A stretch of 37,934 bases of DNA from positions 1 to 37,934 of IMG/VR virus record IMGVR_UViG_3300032132_000021, one strand, 5' to 3'. The notes beneath the pieces are model-generated. The model searched no databases. It saw nothing but the letters and a program-made list of their open reading frames with translations, and was not told where the DNA came from. Below, in pieces: positions 22,994-31,100 of this stretch (position 1 is its first letter; the number at the start of each line of letters is the position of its first letter). The stretch comes from a virus. Both the position numbers and the translations under genes were made by a program.

Positions 22994-23219
22994 ATTTATT
23001 CAATTCAAACCAACCCCCGTTACTCTCTCGGCCTACAACTTTCCCAGTCTCGGAATCAACCTCAAACAGATGAGGCTCAAATAAAGAGCCGGCGGGATGT
23101 AAAAGAGTGTTTCGGGCTTCGTTCAATTCAGATAAACGCAGCCTAGCCGACTCCTTAGTTTCAAACGGCCCCCAAGTAGCTTGAGAACTCTTTAACTCGT
23201 AATGTGTTTTATTTTTCAT
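22992..23219 (-). CDS. 75-residue protein, paralogue of 23242-23424
   Basis: The sequence starts MKNKTHYELKSSQATWGPFE and shares 'Y.(L/V)K...(T/I)WGPFET.E(S/A)A...L..L' with its neighbour, so the two are tandem duplicates. It has a beta-helix-like N-terminal region and a longer C-terminus (LFEVDSETGKVVGRESNGGW). It lies between the lysogeny promoter and int. The function is unknown. Size and position could suit an integration helper or small inhibitor. Confidence 0.6.
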   Translation of the reverse strand: MKNKTHYELKSSQATWGPFETKESARLRLSELNEARNTLLHPAGSLFEPHLFEVDSETGKVVGRESNGGWFELNK

Positions 23220-23241
23220 ATCTGTGTTTCCTTTCTGTGTT
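23220..23241 (-). repeat. Shared 22-bp leader, copy 2
   Basis: This copy is identical to 22972-22993 and sits directly before the ATG at 23219. The two copies show that gene and leader were duplicated together or that the leader is under selection. Confidence 0.9.
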
Positions 23242-23424
23242 TTATATTTCCGTTTCAGTCTCTCCTTCTATCTTGAACACTTTAACTGACCAAGGAACAT
23301 ATGCACCGGTTAGCCTTTTAAGCTGTGCCAGCTTAGTCTCGGCAGCTTCCAGTGTTTCAAACGGCCCCCAAATAGCGGGACTAAGGCCGTATGTCTCTTT
23401 GACTTTGTAGTATATTTTTATCAT
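23242..23424 (-). CDS. 60-residue protein, paralogue of 22992-23219
   Basis: The sequence starts MIKIYYKVKETYGLSPAIWG and shares the WGPFET(L/K)E(A/S)A core and following helix with its neighbour. It is the first gene of the leftward lysogeny operon, downstream of the palindromic promoter at 23472-23500. The function is unknown. Confidence 0.6.
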   Translation of the reverse strand: MIKIYYKVKETYGLSPAIWGPFETLEAAETKLAQLKRLTGAYVPWSVKVFKIEGETETEI

Positions 23425-23471
23425 ATCTGTGTTTGTGTTTTCAGCTCGGCTTACTCGCCTTCGCTGGGGGG

Positions 23472-23500
23472 ATCTTCGTAGACACTGTGTCTACTGTCAA
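23472..23500 (-). promoter_or_regulatory. Candidate promoter with palindromic operator in the spacer
   Basis: On the minus strand a perfect -35 box TTGACA (23500-23495) is followed by the perfect 17-bp palindrome GTAGACACAGTGTCTAC (23494-23478) and then GAAGAT (23477-23472), a weak -10 with three of six consensus bases. A 17-bp spacer is optimal for sigma-70-type promoters. A protein bound to the palindrome would block or gate the promoter for 23424-21345. Confidence 0.65.
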
Positions 23501-23598
23501 TAGAAAAGATCAAATGCTTTTAGTGTTGTTTACTAAGGTTTTTGATGATTCTGAAAAATACTTTGAGAAGGTACGCCCTAATTTTTGCTAATCTGAAA

Positions 23599-23619
23599 AG
23601 TACGGTTCTGGGTACGGTT
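23599..23619 (+). repeat. Putative integrase arm-type sites, pair 1
   Basis: AGTACGGTT (23599-23607) and GGTACGGTT (23611-23619) are direct repeats spaced 12 bp start to start. The same pattern occurs on the other side of attP (23840-23860). A less similar copy, GGTACGCCC, lies at 23570-23578. Confidence 0.6.
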
Positions 23620-23747
23620 TAAGGTTCGTATCAGAGCACAGCAGAGCATACCTCAGCACAACATAAGGTGGGGGGTTTCAATGACTAAAATTGATTATGC
23701 TTTAGGGAACAGAAGGAAACTGAGCGGAAACTCTAAGGAAAAGGACG

Positions 23748-23791
23748 TACCCCGGGTAGGACTTGAACCTACAACCAATTGATTAAGAGTC
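23748..23791 (-). other. attP: Candidate attP: 3' half of a tRNA-Lys(CTT) gene
   Basis: Read on the minus strand, this holds tRNA bases 30 to 73: anticodon loop CTCTTAA (anticodon CTT), anticodon 3' stem TCAAT, variable TGGTT, T-stem GTAGG, T-loop TTCAAGT, CCTAC, acceptor CCGGGGT and discriminator A. The 5' half does not fold: the 5' anticodon stem mismatches and no ACCCCGG partner exists, so this is not a working tRNA. Tyrosine integrases commonly use such tRNA 3' ends as attachment cores. It lies near int and between arm-like repeats. Confidence 0.75.
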
Positions 23792-23839
23792 TAATGAGAG
23801 CACCCGTTTCGCCCTTTGTCTAAGCACCTTAAAAACTAA

Positions 23840-23860
23840 AGTACAGTTTTAAGTACAGTT
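23840..23860 (+). repeat. Putative integrase arm-type sites, pair 2
   Basis: AGTACAGTT (23840-23848) and AGTACAGTT (23852-23860) are exact direct repeats, again 12 bp start to start. They differ from pair 1 by G to A in the centre. The second copy covers the last codons of the nuclease gene at 23849-24304. Confidence 0.6.
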
Positions 23861-24304
23861 AGGCGCTTTCTTTAGGATGTCCCATCTGTCCCGCCACTCG
23901 TCCCAATACTTCTTGGGGGGCTTCTGTGAACGGCCAAAGGGGTAGAAGATCAGATGAGTGGAACCGCCGAGTGCCGAGGTGGGGATAACGTAGAAACTTT
24001 TAGACTTATGGATATAGGCCACGACCACATCTGCATTGCTCTTGTTAACGCCGGCAACCCCTATGTCTTGGCCGGCACACTCTCTAGGCTGCCATCGGGC
24101 CTTGACTTGGATCCGGTAAGTCTGCTCATCCCATAAGCTGATCAGATCCACCGGGGATCTGTCGGAGAAGGGAAAGAATATATTGAAGCCAAGCTCAACC
24201 AACCGGGCTCCTACCAAGAGCTCCGCCGCTCGGCCAGTGTTAAATCTGTCATCTGCCTCTGGACTTACGAGCCTTTTCGACCTTTCGGAGCCCTCCGTAG
24301 ACAT
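23849..24304 (-). CDS. PD-(D/E)XK endonuclease-like protein beside attP
   Basis: From ATG 24304 the protein has 151 residues. A GTG at 24349 would add 15. The motif order E29 (GRAAELLVGARLVELGF), D53 (RSPVDLISL) and Q66-V-K68 (YRIQVKARW) fits PD-(D/E)XK nucleases, near the group I intron-type or resolvase-like families. The start lies inside the 43-residue gene in another frame, and the 3' end overlaps the arm-type repeats. It could be a defence-related, homing or recombination nuclease. Being the last gene before attP, it would be at one end of the prophage. Confidence 0.6.
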   Translation of the reverse strand: MSTEGSERSKRLVSPEADDRFNTGRAAELLVGARLVELGFNIFFPFSDRSPVDLISLWDEQTYRIQVKARWQPRECAGQDIGVAGVNKSNADVVVAYIHKSKSFYVIPTSALGGSTHLIFYPFGRSQKPPKKYWDEWRDRWDILKKAPNCT

Positions 24305-24380
24305 ACGCTCGTTTTCGCTCACCGCTAAGACCTTTCTTCTTTGCGGCACTCACCAGCTTTTTGTGAACTTTTTTAGGCAT
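24249..24380 (-). CDS. 43-residue basic protein
   Basis: ATG 24380 overlaps the previous stop (TAATG), and TGA is at 24249. The peptide MPKKVHKKLVSAAKKKGLSG then ERKRAYVYGGLRKVEKARKS and RGR is strongly basic and helical. It resembles small basic proteins near virion genes of other podoviruses. It may bind DNA. The overlap with the nuclease gene is 56 bases. Confidence 0.5.
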   Translation of the reverse strand: MPKKVHKKLVSAAKKKGLSGERKRAYVYGGLRKVEKARKSRGR

Positions 24381-25183
24381 TATTCTATCTCCCCAGTAAA
24401 AGTTTCAACCTCGCCCGATTCATCCACCAACCCAATACTGTCATAAAACTTATTAAAAGCTGCATCAGCTCGGCTGTGGATCAACGTGTGAATTGCCTCG
24501 TTTCGGATATAATCCGCCGGAGCCCCAATCTCTTGCTCAAAGGCTCTGGCTATTCTCTCATAAATTTCAAGCATCTGCTGGTCGTCCTTCGGATACGGAA
24601 ACCGCTTCATCGTCTCCGCTTCCAGCTCTGTGAATGCGTTCTCTGCCGGCTCAGCAGCCACCGCTTCAATCGTCTCAGCGGCTCTCTTCTTCTTCTCCTT
24701 CTTCCGGGGCTTGGCCAGCAGCGCCTTGAGCTCCGGCAGATTGTCCAGATGAATCAGCTCTCGGATCTTCTTCCGCTTGGCCTCCTCCTCCACCAGACGA
24801 TCCTTCACTCGCTTGGCCACCTCCTCTTTGTGGCCCGGAAGCTCTGAAGGCAGCGGCTCTGCTTCTGTGCTCGACTTGGACAAGACTTTTTCGAGCTTCT
24901 CCAGCAACTTCTTGGCCTCACCAAGCTCCTTCTCCAGTGCCTCTTGACGAGGCTCAACCGGCTGACTGTAGTCCCGGCTCTCTGTGAGCTTGCTGAGGAG
25001 CTTTCTAAAGAGGCCGGGGCTCTCCGGGGCTGCATCCCATTCAAGCGCCTCATACGGCTTCTCTGGGCCAACTGGGCCTAGTCTAAACTTAGGATCTCCA
25101 GCTACCTTCGGCTTGGGGTCTGCTGCCTTTCTCTGGCGGCTTCTCCGGGCCATCTCCATCAACTTCTGTCCACCCTTTGCCAT
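24380..25183 (-). CDS. 267-residue coiled-coil protein, putative virion-associated
   Basis: A basic N-terminus (MARRSRQRKAADPKPK) is followed by a Glu/Lys-rich coiled coil (about 78-165, EALEKELGEAKKLLEKLEKV). A C-terminal helical domain (DDQQMLEIYERIARAFEQEI ... DYIRNEAIHTLIHSRADAAF) follows. The ATG overlaps the stop of the giant gene upstream. It is probably made with the ejection proteins. The function is unknown. Confidence 0.55.
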   Translation of the reverse strand: MAKGGQKLMEMARRSRQRKAADPKPKVAGDPKFRLGPVGPEKPYEALEWDAAPESPGLFRKLLSKLTESRDYSQPVEPRQEALEKELGEAKKLLEKLEKVLSKSSTEAEPLPSELPGHKEEVAKRVKDRLVEEEAKRKKIRELIHLDNLPELKALLAKPRKKEKKKRAAETIEAVAAEPAENAFTELEAETMKRFPYPKDDQQMLEIYERIARAFEQEIGAPADYIRNEAIHTLIHSRADAAFNKFYDSIGLVDESGEVETFTGEIE

Positions 25184-28100
25184 CTAAATTCCTTTCTCCT
25201 CCAGTAAGTTCAACAGCCGGCGGCTGTCCTCCTTCTCTTCTTCAGTGAGCTTCACTCTCGGCATTATTGGGGCTGCTGCCGGCTCTGGCGCTGCCACCCT
25301 CATCGGGGCTCCTCCGGTTCTGCCAGCTCCCGGTGGCATAAAGTAACTGAAGCCTTCCTCAGCCAACGCCTTCACCTCTGGGGTAATATCAACGTAGTTG
25401 GCTTCTGGAGTACCCTCCTTATTTAGATCGTTTAATTTCTGCTTTATTTCTGTTCTTCTTTTTTTGTATTTCTCCAGCATAACAGAAGAACCCGCTTTCT
25501 CGCTTACTGATTTCTTCAAATCGGCTTCTGCTAGATTAATAGCAATATCTTCATCCACTTCTTTAAGTAGAGCTGTAAGCTCATCGAATTTCTTAGTGTC
25601 GGCTTTTAACCTCGTCCTCCCTACAGCTCCCTTCTTCTTCACGATCTTCTTCGCTTGAGTGGGGAGAACTTTATCGTAGAGATTGATTGGCCACTGAGGG
25701 GAAACATCCAGATCCAAGCCGGCAAGAGACTTAACCTCTAACTCGTATTTTACTCCACTGGGATGAAACGTTTTGACCTTTTTAGGCTCAGCCTCTATTA
25801 GCTTTTTAGTCACTCCCTTACCAATGTACTCCTCAATGTCTGCCTCTTTCGCAAGAACCTTATCCAAAACTATGTTGCCCTCCTTGTCAAAGGCTTGAAG
25901 GACGCGCTTCTCTGCTGTCCACCTATAATCCTCCCGCCACATTGGGCGAAGCTCCACCCGATCAATGTGTTTACTTAAATTATACCGCTCAGCCGTATCC
26001 TTCCCGGTGATCCAGCCCAGCCGATCAAAGCCGTTATCTGATGCCCAGCGGATCATCCGCTTCAACGCCAGAGCACCATAGCGGTTGTCCCCCTTAAACG
26101 GCATATCCGGAGCTCCGGCTGGTTCGTGTGGATACTTTGCTTCCAGTTCTGCAATGCGAGCGTCTATCTCAGAAGTGTCCACCTTGTTGATCAGCTTCCT
26201 TTTTTCTGTGTAAAGTATGTTCTCCCTATCGGGATCATCTGCATACTTCGCCTCCACCTCCTCAATAAGCCTTTTGAAGTCTGCATTCATCTTCTTGCGC
26301 TTCTTGTCTTGCAGCTTCACAATCTCCTTCTGCACCTTCTTCGGCCTCTCTTGTCGCCAGCCACTCCTTCTGCCCGTGTTGCTCCAATCGCTTTGCAGCT
26401 CCTCGATAAAGAGCATCCTCTTGCCGTCTGCATCCACTCGCTCAGTGAAACGGATGTGGGCCAGTATGTTCTCCTCTGGGAAACGGTGGCCACCGGGCAT
26501 ATCAAAAGTTTCGTGACTCTTGGCTCTCTCCTTCGGCAACGTCAGCACCAGCTCGCCATAGCTTTGCTTCGCCTTCTCGTCACCGGGTAGCATTACCCAA
26601 TCTGATTCTCCGGGCTTGAAGAGGGTTGGGCCTTCTGATTTATCGGGATCTGCTTGATGTAATTTATTGAGCTCATCTAAACCGACTGCAATTTCATCCT
26701 CTAGGTCTTTTCTTTTTTTGTTTAGCTGTCTAATAGATTTCTCATATTCGCGTAATGTCGGTGCAGTTGGATTCTCAGCTTTCAGATTCTCAAAATCATA
26801 AATCTTTATATCTACTTGGCCCCTATCTATTCCTAGATTTTCGATTTCTCGCCGCTTCTCCTTAATCTTTTCTTCTTTATTGTTTCGGCTCCGATAAACC
26901 TCCTCCACCTTTACGCCTTTGTTCTGGAGGAACTCCAGCAGCTCAGCCTTTGAGACTTTGCCGGCTGCCAGCTCTTCGTTGAAGATCAGTGCCTTCTCTG
27001 CTCTGAGATAATCGTCACGAGTCGCATAATCAATTCCAACATCTTCGCCAGCCGCTTGCCGCTTATACTTATCAAGCACCGCCTTAGTCCCCTTCACTGC
27101 CGCCGCCCCTATCTCCTTCCGGCCTTCCAGCCACTCCACTACACCACTCCACTCGTATTCTGCCTTGGGGATGCCTTTGGTGGCCAGTGATACCGCCTTC
27201 TCCACTGTGGTCATTCCGCTCTTGTCGAACACTCCGCCCTTAGCTCCTTCCACTGCTCGCTCTGCTTTGCTGTAGAAGGTTGGAGCCGGCATAAAGCGGA
27301 GATCCGCCTCTTCAGTCTGTTGCTGCAACGCTCTTCTTCTGGTTCCCTTTGCTTCCGCCTCTGACTTATAGGATTCAGCAGTGCCTTCCCGGTCATACTC
27401 TCGCAACTCCAGCCCCCGCTCTTGCAGCACCTTCTTCAATTTTGGATCCAAATCAGACGGGATAATCGCCGCCTCAAATTCTTGTAGCTGCACCGCTCTC
27501 GGTATCTTAGCCTCAAAGTATCCAGTGGGGAGCTCTTTCAACTTGTTCAAAAAGTCGGCAGCCTTCTCCAAAGGAACCCCTTCATCATAATACTCACGCA
27601 GAGAGCCAATGCCTCTCTCGGCAGCTTCTTGCAGCCTTAACCCGAAAATATCACTCTCCATAAAAGGATTGTCGTTTTTCATCCCGGCCTTCAGATGAGG
27701 CTCCAGCTCTGCTTGCAGCTCCAACAGCTCTGCGTTTGCCTCCTCCTTTACCTTCTGCATTAGCTCCGGATCAGTGAGCTTGCCGCGCCTCTTCTTGATT
27801 CCAGAAAGAGATTTGAACTGTGGGGCCACCTTGGCTCTGACGTTGCCAGCTCCGTAGTTCCAGCCTTCGCCTCCCCGGATGTTGCGCTTCAATATCTTCA
27901 CAACATTGTCCAGAGTATGAGGCTGATACCGCCGGTTTCCCATCGGGGTGTAGCCTCTGAAAATCTTCTCTTCAAACTGCCAGCCTTCTCTTTCCGGAAG
28001 GTCATCAATCCAGTTCTTAAATTCTTTATAAACCTCTGGCTCTCTAACGGCATCTTGTATCGCTTTCTGAGCAGCTCGCGCTTTCCAATAAGGATCTGTT

Positions 28101-31100
28101 TCTTTTGCAGCCTCAGCACCCAGATCTGGCAGAAGCCCCTTCTCTTTTAGAAAGGCAGCTTGCAGTCCGTTGTGATCTTCTGCTGCTCTTGTCCAACCGC
28201 TATCTTCCGCTTTGCTTGCAAGATCCCTAAAAGTGAAACCGCTGATTTCCTTCCCCCCCAGATCCTCATAAGGCTTCAGATACTCTTTCATCTTGCTCCC
28301 GGTTTTTGCAGAGATCTCCGTTGTGATCTCCGGATACCTCGGAGCATAAACATCCGATCCAAACACTTTTGCACCTTTTTTCGGATCCACCATATCCTTC
28401 GACGCTACCAGCGTAATCTCTCCGAACCCTCTAAAGTCTCCTTTCGCCACATCCACAATCGCCAAAGAAGGTGACGGGATGCCCCCCATCTTCAGACTGT
28501 GCTTCAAGTTGTCAGCCGAGAGATTGTGAACGGCTACCATATCCTCACCCGGAGGCATAAGGTTCTTCAGTTGTTTCTGAAAGAAGTCTGCCCCGGATTT
28601 CATTGGCACGGCTCTGCCCAGTGCATAGCTCATTGACTTGCCAAAGTTCTCATCGAGCACCCGATCCAGCCGGTAGGATCTTAGGAGGTTCTCCAGCCCT
28701 CGGTAGGCCCGTTTCTTCTGCCTTCCCGTCTTGGGATCTATCGCTCTGCGTGCCGCTGCCACCGGGTTGAAGTTGCCCTCTGTAACAGTCTCATCACCTT
28801 TATTGATGTTAAAGAAATCGTTGAGCGCATTGCGCTTCTGCTCTGCCTTCTGCGGATTTGAATCCAGCCCGACCTCTCCCTTTCTGTCGTACTTATGATT
28901 CTCCAGATACTTAAAGAGATCCGCCTCAAACGCCCTCACATCTTTATCCCACAAGGCGAGCTTGTGGCCTCCTTTGTGCAGAGCCTTCTTTGTGGGATCT
29001 CCCCAAGCTGAAATCTTTTTGTGGTAAGCCCCAAGATCCAGTGCAGTAAAATAAAAGTTTTGTGCTTGGCTAACGTGGAAGCCAATCGGCACAGCCGTCC
29101 GGTGGGTTGAGCTCAGGCTGCTGCTGTACATCTTGCCTCTGCCCAGAGCTGCATTGTAAAGGAACTGAATGGGAGCACCGGGATCGTTCCTCATTATGTC
29201 AGCCGTCTCCCTTATGATCCGCTTCTGGTTGGGGGTAACAATCTCATCAGAGATCCGGTCTATCGCATCCAGTTGATGCGGAGAAGGGATCCCTTCAAAA
29301 GATCCGTTCTCCTTCAAAGTCATCCCAGTGCCGTCATCAGTCTCAGAAAGTTTTTCTCTGATCAGCTCCCCTCTGTTCTCTCGCAACTTCCGGATCTCTC
29401 CCTCAGTCAACAGAACAACGCGGCCATCCGGGTCATAATACACTCCACCGTCCTTGTTCTTCTTCAGCATATCAGAAGAGCTGAAGTGATCCCTTAGAAA
29501 AGAGTTTTCCTTCTTGCCTAGATGAAACTCCACTTGAGCTCTGCCGGTCTTGCCAGTTCCGCCAATGCTGAAGCCGGACGGTTCCAGCTCCCCCATCATC
29601 CTCGTTCTGTACTGCATCCCCTCCCAAGCTCTCACATATTGCCTCAGCGCAGCATTGAGCTCTCTGGTGTTGGTGATGCCTTGGCCTTTCTGGACAAATA
29701 GATCAGACGGCTGGCCAGTTGGCTTGAAGTTCACCCCAACCACTTCCAAAGCCTTCCGCATCCCCCTCAGCGTCTTGCTGTGCTCACTGAGCAGCAGATG
29801 ATCAGTGAACCTCTGGTGAAGGGATCTGTCGCCTTGAGCTATCTGGCGAGGATCTGCGTTGCTCATCAGATAGCGGAAAGATTCAGCCTCAACCTCCTCC
29901 ATCATATAATTGAGCTTCCTCTGGTTTGCTTCTGCCGGAGTTAAGTCCTTGCCGCTCTCGTCATACTTAAATTGCCGCTCAAAGGCCGTTCGTTCCTCCG
30001 GGGCCATCTTGCTTGTGTACTGATCGTAAAAGCCGCCAACCAGATCCTTCTCACTGAACATCCCCTCGGTGACCGTCTTGCCTCCCAGTCTCTTGCCAAA
30101 AAGGATTGTCTGGATCTGATCCAGATACGGCTTCAAGACCTCGACCTCTTTCTTGCCTTCCGGTGTCTTTTGCAGCTCTGTCTCACCAGCAAAACGCTTC
30201 AGTGCGTGCCAGCCTTCGTGAAAAAGAGCGTTTGGCCCCTTGAAGCCAACATTGATCTCCACGCTGGGCCGCGTCTTGTTTTTTGTGACCACAACGCCCC
30301 GCTGCACCCCGTGAGCCTTTATGAAGTCTGTGGGGGATAGAAACTTGAAATCCATATTGCCACCGCCTCGGGTCACTCCGTTGAGCATCTTCACGGTGGC
30401 CATCACATTCCCCACCTCTTCCAGTGTGGGGGCATACTCCTTTATGTTGTTGAGCTGCTCCGGGGTGAGCTCTTTCTGGAACTGCCCCCACTCATTGCGG
30501 AGCTGCTCCTTCAGCTTTGCCCCTCTGGTAAGATAGCGCCCCGGTATTGTCGCAAAGAAGCCGCCAACCCCGCCGGCCCCTATGCCGGAGCCGATCACCT
30601 CCGGATCACCAGAGGGAAGTGTTAGGGCTAACCCAAAGGCTCCCCCGGTGGCTGTACCCTTACCGAGATCACCAGCAAAGTTGATTGCCGGATCCAGCCA
30701 GCTAAGCCGGTTGAAGGCATCAGCCACACTCTCGTCCTTAGCCACCCGGCTGGAAGCCTTCAGCAAACCCTCAACGCCTTCCGGCTTGGTAAGCACTTCA
30801 CCAACAGCTTCCAAGGCTGTGCCGCCTTTCTGGAGAAGCCTCCCCGCTGCGGGAATCGTTCTAACCTTCTGCTCAACCAAGCCCCCGGCAATTCCCTTTA
30901 ATATTGTTGGAGCGTCTTGGCCGGCAGCAGCCCCCAAGGCAGCCCCCAAGGCAGCAGACTTCTCCGGGCTGCTTGTTGCCCACTCGCCAATCTGCTGCAC
31001 CTTCTCCCCAGCCCACTTTGTGCCTTTGCCAGCCAGCTCTGTGGTTCTGCCAACAGCTCGCCCCGGCTTGGTGGCAGCCTTACGGGCCAGCTTGGTGGAG

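Larger units (their letters stand above)
23425..23848. other. 424-bp non-coding attachment and control region
   Basis: No supported gene lies here. The region contains the integrase-operon promoter/operator, two pairs of putative arm-type repeats and the tRNA-derived attP core, all listed separately. A plus-strand ORF at 23681-23782 is the translation of the antisense tRNA segment and is not a gene. Confidence 0.75.

Noticed and set aside
23681-23782. Plus-strand ORF with a G-rich sequence before ATG, ending VGLEPTTN
   Set aside because: The C-terminal half is the antisense translation of the tRNA-derived attP segment, a known artefact pattern. No family resemblance.
23748-23830. Complete tRNA-Lys gene
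   Set aside because: Only the 3' half is tRNA-like. The 5' acceptor strand ACCCCGG and a D-arm are absent, and the anticodon stem has mismatches.
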